Position numbers and translations under genes: made by a program. A stretch of DNA of 11,659 bases from Caulobacteraceae bacterium (lineage in GTDB: Bacteria; Pseudomonadota; Alphaproteobacteria; Caulobacterales; Caulobacteraceae): NCBI GenBank assembly GCA_003136615.1, contig PLFA01000130.1, forward strand, positions 5,483 to 17,141. The letters run 5' to 3'. Shown here piece by piece: positions 1-6,972 of this stretch (position 1 is its first letter; the number at the start of each line of letters is the position of its first letter). The notes under the pieces were generated by a model, which made no database searches, had not been told where the DNA came from, and worked only from the letters and a program-made list of their open reading frames with translations.

Positions 1-461
1 AGGAGATCCTTCTCCAGCGACCCAGCGTTCACCCCGATCCGCATGGAGCAACCGTAGTCGCGGGCCGCCTGGATCACGTCGCGTACGCGGGCAGGCGAGC
101 CGATATTGCCGGGATTGATCCGCAGGCATGCCGCGCCAGCCTTGGCCGCCTCGATGCCGCGTTTGTAGTGAAAATGAATGTCCGCCACCAAGGGGACCTT
201 GGCTTCCCGGGCGATGGTCTTGAAGGCCGCCGTGGCGTCTTCGTCCGGGCAGGAAACGCGGACGATGTCGGCGCCGGCCTCTTCCAATTGGCGGATCTGA
301 TTGATCGTAGCGACGGCGTCGCCGGTGATCGTATTGGTCATGGACTGCACGGTGATGGGCGCATCGCCCCCGACTGGCACCTTGCCCACATGAATCTGAC
401 GCGATTTGCGCCGCTCGATAGTGCGCCAGGGGCGCAGATGGGTGTGATCGCGATCTGTCAT
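1..461 (-). CDS. ispG: 4-hydroxy-3-methylbut-2-enyl diphosphate synthase (flavodoxin), N-terminal part
   Basis: Cytosolic Fe-S enzyme of the MEP isoprenoid pathway. It converts 2-C-methyl-erythritol 2,4-cyclodiphosphate to HMBPP. About 153 residues are visible and the gene runs off the left edge. The translation begins MTDRDHTHLRPWRTIERR and contains family landmarks: VPVGGDAPITVQSMTNT, QLEEAGADIVRVSCP, VPLVADIHFHYKRGIEAAKAG, CLRINPGNIG and MRIGVNAGSLEKDLL. These belong to the TIM-barrel domain. The [4Fe-4S] cysteines lie in the missing C-terminal part. The ATG at 461-459 gives the usual IspG N-terminus, but no clear Shine-Dalgarno precedes it. It lies 64 bp downstream of the rodZ-like gene on the same strand, matching the rodZ-ispG order of E. 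coli, so co-transcription is likely. Identity is near certain; the exact start is less so. Confidence 0.96.
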   Translation of the reverse strand, partial: MTDRDHTHLRPWRTIERRKSRQIHVGKVPVGGDAPITVQSMTNTITGDAVATINQIRQLEEAGADIVRVSCPDEDATAAFKTIAREAKVPLVADIHFHYKRGIEAAKAGAACLRINPGNIGSPARVRDVIQAARDYGCSMRIGVNAGSLEKDL

Positions 462-492
462 GACGACGATAGGATAAGGCGGAACGCCCGCG

Positions 493-527
493 AGCCCAAG
501 AGCGGGAGGTGAAAAATGCTCTTGGCT
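493..527 (-). repeat. Inverted repeat (hairpin) spanning the rodZ-like stop codon, upstream of ispG
   Basis: On the plus strand AGCCCAAGAGC (493-503) pairs with GCTCTTGGCT (518-527): ten base pairs with one bulged C and a 14-nt loop. The right arm overlaps the TAG stop (526-528) of the rodZ-like gene. No U-tract follows on the minus strand, so it is not a classic intrinsic terminator. It could be an mRNA processing or stability element, or a partial terminator, between the two genes. The structure is read directly; the function is unknown. Confidence 0.5.
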
Positions 528-1494
528 AGTCCGCGATATGCGCCAACGACGTCCGCGCGTCCGTCAGCACGCCATGGGCCACGCCACCCACAAAAACCTC
601 CATCGCGGAAGGGGAATCCACATTGGCCGTGACGCCGACCGTGGCCGGCGCGCGGTAGGCCTCGCCCTTGGCCATTTCGCGGGCGAAGATCACCGCGCCG
701 TCAGGACCGCGAACGATGAGAGCTGTGGGCGCACGGGCCTGAAGGATCACGCCGGCGCCGGAGGAGGTCGCGCCATAGACCGCGCCCTGGGGCTGAAAAC
801 GGGCGCCTTCGGTAAGCGGGCCCGGCGTTGTGCCTTTGCCGGAGTTTTCCGTAGCCTCCGCGCCCTGACTCGCTTCGGCAGCGGTGTCGGGGGAAAGACC
901 CGGGGTCTGATAAGCCGGAGGCGCCGAGGCCTCGGGCGGCGTGGGGAGGGGCGCGCCGAGCGTCACAGAATTCAGGCCATTGGAAGAGGCTGGAGCCAGC
1001 GGCGCCGAAGCGAAGGAACGCGGGCCCTCGGCATGGGCGTGGCGCCAGAGGTTCCAACCCACCACGGAGACGACAATCACGCTGGCGGCCAGAACCACGA
1101 GGCGCGAGGCCCAGGAATTCTGATGGTCAACCTTAACGGGCGCTTGCAGACAAGCCTGGGGATCAGGCGCCTCGGCGCGGAAACGCGCCACAACGCTTTC
1201 GGCGTCCAGGCCAAGCGCTCGCCCGTAGGCGCGTATGAAACCGATGACAAAGGGGCGAGAGGGCAAGGCCGCCAGATCGAAGGCTTCAATCGCCGCGACA
1301 TAGGGGCCGCGGATGCGGGTGATCCGGGTGATATCCTCGACCCGAAGGCCCCGTGATCGACGGGCGGCGGCAAGAGCCTCGCCAAGACCCAAGTCGGAGT
1401 CGAGCACGAGTGGGGCAGAACGCGCGGACGCAAGATCGTCAGCGCCGTGAAGGAGCTTCGTTTCGAAGGCCAGATCGCCGGTGTCCAGCGGCAT
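526..1494 (-). CDS. rodZ: RodZ-like HTH membrane protein with C-terminal DUF4115 domain
   Basis: Bitopic inner-membrane protein. RodZ links the MreB cytoskeleton to the wall-elongation machinery and sets rod shape. The 322-residue product has the standard RodZ order. A cytoplasmic helix-turn-helix (HTH_25 type) covers about residues 34-105, from LGEALAAARRSRGLRVEDIT to the PSRPFVIGFIRAYGRALGLD segment typical of the family. One transmembrane helix lies at about 132-149. A Pro/Ala/Ser-rich periplasmic linker spans about 160-235. A C-terminal beta domain (DUF4115-like) spans about 246-316, with ILQARAPTALIVRGPDG and FAREMAKGEAYRAP. A Shine-Dalgarno GGGAGAGG sits 8 nt before the ATG. The gene precedes ispG, as in E. 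coli. It starts 115 bp after the ptsP stop and could share a transcript with it. A HTH regulator with a different membrane role is possible but less likely. Confidence 0.87.
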   Translation of the reverse strand: MPLDTGDLAFETKLLHGADDLASARSAPLVLDSDLGLGEALAAARRSRGLRVEDITRITRIRGPYVAAIEAFDLAALPSRPFVIGFIRAYGRALGLDAESVVARFRAEAPDPQACLQAPVKVDHQNSWASRLVVLAASVIVVSVVGWNLWRHAHAEGPRSFASAPLAPASSNGLNSVTLGAPLPTPPEASAPPAYQTPGLSPDTAAEASQGAEATENSGKGTTPGPLTEGARFQPQGAVYGATSSGAGVILQARAPTALIVRGPDGAVIFAREMAKGEAYRAPATVGVTANVDSPSAMEVFVGGVAHGVLTDARTSLAHIAD

Positions 1495-1502
1495 TAGGCT
1501 TG

Positions 1503-1556
1503 CCTCTCCCGACGCCGCCCCGCGTCGAAAAGATGTTTATTAATAAGATCGTTAAC
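1503..1556 (-). promoter_or_regulatory. Upstream region of the rodZ-like gene: RBS, hairpin and AT-rich TTAA dyad
   Basis: Three elements sit in the 115-bp gap after ptsP. The Shine-Dalgarno GGGAGAGG is at 1510-1503. Directly before it is a perfect 6-bp hairpin, CGACGC (1510-1515) and GCGTCG (1522-1527), whose arm touches the Shine-Dalgarno by one base. Further upstream is an AT-rich patch in a GC-rich context with two TTAA tetramers (1540-1543 and 1552-1555) separated by 8 bp. This resembles a CtrA box, but CtrA boxes have a 7-bp spacer. The patch is the likeliest promoter position for rodZ-ispG, but I cannot assign -35 and -10 boxes. Confidence 0.35.
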
Positions 1557-1609
1557 GCCCCCGAGGCGCGAAAGGGTCCTAGCAGGCGCCGTTGCGGAAT
1601 TCAACGCGT

Positions 1610-3880
1610 CTAGAGATCAACGGCTATCTTTCGCGCCAATGCCTCGATCTCGCCCCGCACAGTGCTCGAACCGCTGGCAAGGAGGCCTGTCAGGCCACGC
1701 CGGGCGGCCTCGCGATCGGTGGAAAGGATCATCTGCTTGACCGGCCCGATGCCGGTGGGCGGCATGGAGAGGCGGTCATAGCCCAGGGCGATCAGGGCGA
1801 AGGCCTCCAGAGGGCGGCCCGCCATTTCACCACAGACAGACACCGACGTCCCGCCGGCCGCGCAGGCGTCGCGGATCTCCCTCAGCACCCTCAGGAACGG
1901 CGGCGAGAGGGTGTCATATCGGTCGGCGACGCGGGGATTTCCCCGGTCCGCGGCGAACAGATATTGCAGCAGATCATTGGTCCCAACCGACACGAAGTCA
2001 GTGAGGGGCAGCAGCGCGTCCAAATGCCACACCAGGGCGGGCGCTTCGATCATGGCGCCCACCTCCAGCCTCGCGGGTGGCGGCCTGCCGCGCCGGACAG
2101 CCCAGGCCACCTCGCGATCCACCAGCGCCCTAGCGGCGCGAAACTCATCCACTGCCGCGACCAGGGGAAACATGATGCGCAGCGGCCGGCCGCGGGCGGC
2201 GGCGATTAGGGCCCTCAGCTGAAGTCGCAGCAGGGCGGGTCGATCCAGGCCCATCCGCACGGCGCGCCAGCCGAGCGCCGGGTTCTCCTCCCGCTCTGTC
2301 TGGGTGTAGGGCAGCACCTTGTCGCCCCCGAGATCGAGCGTGCGGAACGTCACTCCCAACGGCCCCGCGCCCGACAGCACATGGTCATAGAGATCGCGCT
2401 GAGCCGAGAACTTCGGCAGGGCGTCGGAGACCATGAACTGAAACTCGGTACGAAAGAGACCGATGCCCTGGGCGCCGGTCTCGGGCAAGATGTCAAGATC
2501 CACCGCCAGGCCGGCGTTCATCAGCAGGCTGATGTTCGCCCCATCGCGGGTAATCGCCGGGACATCGCGGAGCTTGGCGAAAACCGCCCGGCGCTGGGCG
2601 CGCACCTCGATCCGCGCATTGATCGAGCGGACCACATCGGGCCTCGGGCGTAGATAGGCCTCGGCGGATTCACCGTCGACGATCACCGGGTCGCCCTCGC
2701 TCACCCGATCACGCAGGCCCTCGAGACGGCCGACGCAGGGGATATCCATGGCCCGGGCCACAATGGCGGCGTGGCTGGCGGGCGAGCCCTCCTCCAAGAG
2801 CAGACCCTTCAGCTTGGCGCGATCATATTCCAGCAGGTCGGCGGGTCCGAGATTTCGGGCGACCAGAATGGCGTTGTCGGGCAGCCGCCTGGCCTTGGCG
2901 CCGTCTCCTGACAGGTGGCGCAAAAGCCGGTCATTGAGATCTTCCAGATCATGCAGCCGCTCGCGCAGATAGGGATCGCGGGCTTTGCCGATTCCGGCGC
3001 GGTGTTCAGACCGCACCCGCTCCACCGCCGCTTCGGCGGTGAGCCCGGAATGCACCGCATCCTGAAGCGAGCGGTTCCAGGTGCGGCTGTGGGCCAGCAT
3101 TCGGTAGGCTTCGAGCACGTCGTACGAGGGCCCGACCAGGCCCTCATGCCCCTCGATCATGCCGTCGATCTGGGCCCTCAGACTGTCCACGGCTTCTGTG
3201 AGCCGCGTCTCTTCGGCGTTCACATCGTCGGCCAGCAAACGGCCAGCCGCCACCGGCGCCTCGTGCAGGACGGCGACGCCGAAGGCCAGGCCATCGGCGA
3301 ATTTCGCACCCTTCAGCCGCTCCGATCGGTGCGGCGCGATCTCAATGTCCTTGAGCTCATCGCGGGAGAGCAGATCGCCCGCGGCGACCATTTCGGCCAG
3401 GACCATGGCGATGATCTGCAGGTCCTCGACATCATCCTCGGCATAGATCCGGCTCGCGCGGTTCTGGACCACCAGCACGCCGATCGCCCTGCCGCCGCGC
3501 AGGAGCGGTACGCCCAGAAAGGCATGGAAGGGATCCTCCCCCGTCTCCGGGCGATAAGAGAAGGCCGGATGGCTGGCGGCGTCGAGCAGGTTGAGCGGGC
3601 GGCCGATCCGCATGATCTCGCCCACGAGGCCTTCGCCGGGCTTGAGCTGGGTGACGTGAACCGCCTCTGGGTCGAGACCCTCGGTGGCGAACAGCTCCAT
3701 CTCGCCGCTGGCCCGGCGCAGATAGATAGAACACACTTCGGCGACCATGGAGGCGGCGATGATCCGCACCACCGCGCCGAGCTTCGCCTGGGTTGGTCCC
3801 GCGGCGCCCATGGATTCACGAATCTGCCGGAGCAGAGTCCGGGGTCCCCGTATCGCGAGCGTGGGTTGGGGTGTCAGCAT
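1610..3880 (-). CDS. ptsP: Phosphoenolpyruvate-protein phosphotransferase of the nitrogen PTS (EI-Ntr)
   Basis: Cytosolic first enzyme of the PTS-Ntr phosphorelay. It autophosphorylates from PEP and passes phosphate to NPr and then EIIA-Ntr, neither encoded here. The 756 residues follow the EI-Ntr plan. An N-terminal GAF sensor domain covers about 30-170. The EI N-terminal/HPr-binding region covers about 195-345. The phosphohistidine swivel domain contains GSPASHAAIVARA with active His370. The PEP-binding barrel, from about 450 on, shows GIGLFRTEF, RTLDLGGDKVLPY, ENPALGWRAVRM, VGTNDLLQY and VCGEMAG with catalytic Cys683. All key residues are present, so it should be active. In Caulobacter the EI-Ntr GAF domain is known to sense glutamine and link nitrogen status to (p)ppGpp through SpoT; that role here is inferred. 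No good Shine-Dalgarno precedes ATG 3880, so the start is the likeliest rather than proven. Confidence 0.96.
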   Translation of the reverse strand: MLTPQPTLAIRGPRTLLRQIRESMGAAGPTQAKLGAVVRIIAASMVAEVCSIYLRRASGEMELFATEGLDPEAVHVTQLKPGEGLVGEIMRIGRPLNLLDAASHPAFSYRPETGEDPFHAFLGVPLLRGGRAIGVLVVQNRASRIYAEDDVEDLQIIAMVLAEMVAAGDLLSRDELKDIEIAPHRSERLKGAKFADGLAFGVAVLHEAPVAAGRLLADDVNAEETRLTEAVDSLRAQIDGMIEGHEGLVGPSYDVLEAYRMLAHSRTWNRSLQDAVHSGLTAEAAVERVRSEHRAGIGKARDPYLRERLHDLEDLNDRLLRHLSGDGAKARRLPDNAILVARNLGPADLLEYDRAKLKGLLLEEGSPASHAAIVARAMDIPCVGRLEGLRDRVSEGDPVIVDGESAEAYLRPRPDVVRSINARIEVRAQRRAVFAKLRDVPAITRDGANISLLMNAGLAVDLDILPETGAQGIGLFRTEFQFMVSDALPKFSAQRDLYDHVLSGAGPLGVTFRTLDLGGDKVLPYTQTEREENPALGWRAVRMGLDRPALLRLQLRALIAAARGRPLRIMFPLVAAVDEFRAARALVDREVAWAVRRGRPPPARLEVGAMIEAPALVWHLDALLPLTDFVSVGTNDLLQYLFAADRGNPRVADRYDTLSPPFLRVLREIRDACAAGGTSVSVCGEMAGRPLEAFALIALGYDRLSMPPTGIGPVKQMILSTDREAARRGLTGLLASGSSTVRGEIEALARKIAVDL

Positions 3881-4036
3881 GGATCTAGACGAGGAAGAAG
3901 GGCCGCTCTCCCGTGGACAACGAAGGCGCCTATAGCAGGTTTTGCGCTTGGGGGAGTCTGGCTGTGGCGTCAGGCGAAAGCGCCCGCGCCGGCTGGTTGG
4001 CTGGGAGCGATGCCGGCCGGATCTGCTTATGCGCGC

Positions 4037-5641
4037 CTAAGGCGTGGGCAAGAGACCCGATGCGATCCAGGCCGAGGGATCGTCGGGCTGGGCTGAGGCC
4101 CGATAAAGTGGGGGCTTGCGCGCATCCGCCTGTTTCTCGAAGGCATAGCCGAGGCTGAGGAGGCGCGCTTCGCTCCAGGCCGGTCCGATGAAAGAGAGGC
4201 CGACCGGAAGGCCGTCCACCTGACCCATGGGAACGGTAAGATGGGGATAGCCGGCGATAGCGGCGAGATACCCCGCGCCGCCGCCTCCGCCCCTGTCGCG
4301 CAACACGGGATCAATCAGCCAGCTTGGGCCCGTCGTCGGCGCGACCAGCGCACTAACCTCGTTGGCGGCTAGCATGGCGTCGATGCCATCAGGACCGGCC
4401 AGCCGATGCGCGTCCGCTTTTGCTTTCAGATAGTCAGGATCACCCAATCCCTTGGTCGCCTCGGCCGCTTCAAAACTCTCTTGACCAAATACCGCCATTT
4501 CGGCCGCCACGTGCGCGCGGTTAAAGACAATGAGATCGGCCAGGGTGCGCGAGGGCACACGGTCCAGCGACGTGGTCGCCAGGTAGGCGTTCAGGTCGGC
4601 CTTGAGCTCCGTCATCAGGATCGTGTGTTCGAGCTTGCCGACGCCCTTAATTCCCGTGGGTTCGGGAACGTCAACCAACACGGCCCCGGCAGCTTTGAGG
4701 CTGTCGAGGGCGCGGTTGAACACCGCCTCCGTCTCGGGGTGAAAGGTGGAGGCGAAGCGCAACACGCCAATTCGCGCGCCCTTGAGCGCGCCCGGCGTCA
4801 GGGCGGCGAGATAGTCGCTCTTATGAGTGTCAGCCTCGGCCGTCGCGGGGTCGGCCGGATCAGAGCCGGCCATGGCGTTCAGCATCGCCGCGGCGTCGGC
4901 CACTGTCCGTGTCATGGGCCCAGCTGTATCCTGGGTATGGCTGATCGGCACGATGTGGGTGCGCGAGATCAACCCGACGGTCGGCTTGAGGCCCACAAGT
5001 CCAGAAATAGCTGAGGGACAGGTCACCGAACCATCCGTCTCGGTGCCCACGGTGGCGGCGGCGAGGCTGGCAGCGGCGGCGGACCCGGAACCTGAACTTG
5101 AGCCGCAAGGCGAGCGGTCCAAGGCATAGGGATTGCGGGTCTGGCCACCTACCCCACTCCACCCGCTTATGGAGCGCGTCGAACGGATATTGGCCCATTC
5201 TGATAGGTTCGTCTTACCAAGGATGATCGCGCCTGCCGCCCGCAGGCGCGCCACGAGGGGGGCGTCACGGCCGCTCAGATTATCCTTCAGCGCCAGAGAC
5301 CCGGCGGTAGTGGGCATGGGGTCGGCGGTCTCGATATTGTCCTTGATCAGGATTGGAATGCCGGCCAAGGGGCCCATCGCTTTACCCGCCGCCCGCGCCG
5401 CGTCGGCCGCCCGAGCGGCGTCCAGAGCCTCGGGATTGATCATGATAACGGCGTGAAGCTTGGGATTAAGCGCCTCGATTCGGCCCAAATAGGCCTTGGT
5501 CAGCTCCACCGAGGTCGTGCGACCGGCCGCGAGATCGGCTTCCAGAGCCGCGATCGATTTCTCGGTAGGATCATAGGCGAGCACGGGGGTGGTGGCTCCC
5601 ACAGAGAGGGCGAAGGAAAGAACGAGAGCCAAGATCTTCAC
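4037..5641 (-). CDS. Secreted amidase-signature family hydrolase
   Basis: Serine hydrolase of the amidase-signature family, cleaving a carboxamide bond; the substrate is unknown. From the GTG start it has 534 residues. A signal peptide covers about 1-22 (KILALVLSFALSVGATTPVLA), so it should act in the periplasm or outside the cell. The Ser-cisSer-Lys triad is intact: Lys100 in IPILIKDN, cis-Ser181 in CGSSSGSGSA and nucleophile Ser205 in GTETDGSVTCPSA. The GTG at 5641-5639 is preceded by AAGGAG with a 6-nt spacer. A longer reading from 5704 would bury the signal peptide and overlap the upstream gene, so I rejected it. It lies 25 nt after the alpha/beta hydrolase stop, so the two are almost certainly one operon. 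It resembles peptide amidases and fatty-acid-amide hydrolases more than GatA, because it is exported and has no Gat partners nearby. Confidence 0.9.
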   Translation of the reverse strand: MKILALVLSFALSVGATTPVLAYDPTEKSIAALEADLAAGRTTSVELTKAYLGRIEALNPKLHAVIMINPEALDAARAADAARAAGKAMGPLAGIPILIKDNIETADPMPTTAGSLALKDNLSGRDAPLVARLRAAGAIILGKTNLSEWANIRSTRSISGWSGVGGQTRNPYALDRSPCGSSSGSGSAAAASLAAATVGTETDGSVTCPSAISGLVGLKPTVGLISRTHIVPISHTQDTAGPMTRTVADAAAMLNAMAGSDPADPATAEADTHKSDYLAALTPGALKGARIGVLRFASTFHPETEAVFNRALDSLKAAGAVLVDVPEPTGIKGVGKLEHTILMTELKADLNAYLATTSLDRVPSRTLADLIVFNRAHVAAEMAVFGQESFEAAEATKGLGDPDYLKAKADAHRLAGPDGIDAMLAANEVSALVAPTTGPSWLIDPVLRDRGGGGGAGYLAAIAGYPHLTVPMGQVDGLPVGLSFIGPAWSEARLLSLGYAFEKQADARKPPLYRASAQPDDPSAWIASGLLPTP

Positions 5642-5647
5642 GGGAAA

Positions 5648-5653
5648 CTCCTT
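5648..5653 (-). promoter_or_regulatory. Shine-Dalgarno fixing the amidase GTG start
   Basis: AAGGAG on the minus strand, 6 nt before GTG 5641-5639. It lies in the 25-nt gap after the hydrolase stop codon (5667-5669). This selects the start that places a signal peptide at the N-terminus. Confidence 0.8.
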
Positions 5654-5666
5654 GACCTTATGGGCG

Positions 5667-6755
5667 TCACGGCGGGGCAGCGATAAAGGCGCCGATGTGA
5701 TCATTGAGGAACTTGGCGTCGGCGGGATTGCTCGCCGCCCCCGCGGTATGGCCCCAGAGTGAGGGGATGGGGGTGAAGGTCACGTGGGGTATAAAGCTCG
5801 CCTCGTAGCGGGCGTCCCCAATTGGAAAATAGAGGTCTGTCTCCGAGGGCATGTAGAGAACGGGGATCATTATCGCGGCTAAGGCGCGAGCGGTGTCGCC
5901 GTCGAACCCTGGAGTCGTTCCCACATCGTGCAGCTCCCAGGTGCGCATCTGAAGAATCAGGTTGTTGGCGTCAGCCCCTGGGATGAAGTTCTCGCGAAAC
6001 CGCGCCACCACGGATTCGAAGGTTGCGTTGGGCGCATTGACCCGCCACAGCCCATCACGCCACCATTCCTGGGAATAGAGCCAACCCGCCCAAACCATGC
6101 CAAACGCCGAAAGGCCACGCTTAGGCTCGCTTTTATAATCTCCGTCGGCGAAGTCGGGGTCGGCCGTGATCGCCGCGATCTGACCCTCCAGGCGCACGAT
6201 CCCGTGCGGCCAGGTGCGGGCCGTCGCTGATGTGACCACCACGCGACCCACGAAGTCCGGATGATTCACCGCCCATTGGAAGGCCTGCTGCCCGCCCATG
6301 GAAAATCCGACCACGGCGTGAAGATGCTTTACACCGAGCGCCTCCACCAGAAGTCGCCGGGTCGCCTCCACATTGTCGCGGATCGTAGGCGTCGGAAACC
6401 GCGGGCCATCAAAGGGCGCGGGCGTATTGCTGGGTGAGGACGACTTGCCGTTCCCGAACAGTTCGGTGGCGACGAGAAAATATTTGGCGGGATCGAGCGC
6501 CTTGTCAGGTCCGATGAGCCAGTTATAGCCCTGACTATCCGCCATGTAGTGCGAGGGCAGAAGGATCGCGTTATCGCCGGCCGCGTTCAATTTACCCCAG
6601 GTGGCATAACGCACCCGCGCCTCAGGCAGCACCGCGCCGCTCTCGAGTTTGAATTCCTTGATCACGAACATGCCGGTGGTCCCCTCCGCCCAGGCGTTTG
6701 AGGCAAGAGCCATGATCACGGCGGCAAAGCCAAGCCAGAGTCCGCGCATACTCAC
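5667..6755 (-). CDS. Exported alpha/beta-fold hydrolase of the MetX-like group
   Basis: The 362-residue product begins with a signal peptide of about 23 residues (GLWLGFAAVIMALASNAWA), so it is probably periplasmic or secreted. The fold resembles homoserine O-acetyltransferase (MetX), seen in the N-terminal LESGAVLPEARVRYATWGKLN segment, the TPTIRDNVEATRRLLVEALGV helix and the nucleophile elbow GFSMGGQQAF. The triad is probably Ser152, Asp307 (PSETDLYFP) and His336 (SLWGHTAG). MetX normally has no signal peptide and has GGSMGG at the elbow. Export, the Phe before Ser and the neighbouring amidase argue for an esterase-like hydrolase rather than methionine synthesis. The substrate is unknown. 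The start is GTG 6755 or ATG 6749; both keep the signal peptide. The GTG overlaps the stop of a small upstream ORF by 4 nt. The stop lies 25 nt before the amidase, so they form an operon. Confidence 0.88.
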   Translation of the reverse strand: MSMRGLWLGFAAVIMALASNAWAEGTTGMFVIKEFKLESGAVLPEARVRYATWGKLNAAGDNAILLPSHYMADSQGYNWLIGPDKALDPAKYFLVATELFGNGKSSSPSNTPAPFDGPRFPTPTIRDNVEATRRLLVEALGVKHLHAVVGFSMGGQQAFQWAVNHPDFVGRVVVTSATARTWPHGIVRLEGQIAAITADPDFADGDYKSEPKRGLSAFGMVWAGWLYSQEWWRDGLWRVNAPNATFESVVARFRENFIPGADANNLILQMRTWELHDVGTTPGFDGDTARALAAIMIPVLYMPSETDLYFPIGDARYEASFIPHVTFTPIPSLWGHTAGAASNPADAKFLNDHIGAFIAAPP

Positions 6756-6910
6756 GGTTCCGTCTGGTCAGGGCGGTAAGGCGAATATCTCCACACGCAC
6801 GGCGCCAAACCTCGCCTCAGGGTAAGTTGCGCCAAGACTGTGGTGGCGAGATTGACCGCGAGCGCCGCGTAGGTGGGCAGTTGGCGATTCACGAGCGCTC
6901 GTCTCCCCAT
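6752..6910 (-). CDS. Possible 52-residue small membrane protein, unrecognised
   Basis: An ATG at 6910-6908 opens a 52-codon frame ending in TGA at 6754-6752. Its last four bases (GTGA) overlap the GTG start of the alpha/beta hydrolase, an arrangement typical of translational coupling. Residues about 13-31 (TYAALAVNLATTVLAQLTL) are hydrophobic and could form one transmembrane helix after a basic N-terminus (MGRRALVNRQ). The Shine-Dalgarno is weak (A/G-rich bases just before the ATG) and I recognise no family. It starts 62 nt after the receptor stop and just past a strong hairpin. It may be real, a leader that couples translation to the hydrolase, or chance. Existence is uncertain. Confidence 0.3.
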   Translation of the reverse strand: MGRRALVNRQLPTYAALAVNLATTVLAQLTLRRGLAPCVWRYSPYRPDQTEP

Positions 6911-6936
6911 CTTTTCGTCTTTAAGCCACAGGATTG

Positions 6937-6961
6937 CTGGGCCGGCTCGCGACCGGCCCAG
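6937..6961 (-). terminator. Strong GC-rich hairpin after the TonB-dependent receptor gene
   Basis: A perfect 9-bp stem, CTGGGCCGG (6937-6945) with CCGGCCCAG (6953-6961), and a 7-nt loop, 11 nt beyond the receptor stop. On the minus strand it is followed by CAATCCTGTGGC rather than a U-run. It is therefore an imperfect terminator, or a barrier protecting the receptor mRNA 3' end. Either would let the hydrolase and amidase be expressed at a lower level than the receptor from the same promoter. Confidence 0.55.
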
Positions 6962-6972
6962 AGTCGCAAGCC

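Noticed and set aside
538..1356. Plus-strand open frame of 272 codons opposite the rodZ-like gene
   Set aside because: Antisense shadow of a recognised gene, Arg/Gly-rich, with no recognisable domain.
1540..1555. CtrA-binding site upstream of the rodZ-like gene as a firm call
   Set aside because: The TTAA pair is 8 bp apart rather than 7, so it is recorded only as a near miss.
3813..3824. GATTC and GAATC pair (two GANTC CcrM-type sites) near the ptsP start
   Set aside because: It lies inside the ptsP coding sequence and such a pair can arise by chance. There is no evidence of regulatory use.
2915..4096. Long open frame of 393 codons on the plus strand opposite ptsP
   Set aside because: It is antisense to a fully conserved ptsP, has low-complexity Arg/Gly/His-rich composition and matches no family I recognise. 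Such frames are common opposite high-GC genes.
5642..5704. Amidase start at the ATG at 5704
   Set aside because: It would put 21 polar residues before a typical signal peptide and overlap the hydrolase end; the GTG at 5641 has a good Shine-Dalgarno.
5667..6755. Annotation as methionine-biosynthetic MetX
   Set aside because: The signal peptide, altered elbow and operon with an exported amidase argue against it.
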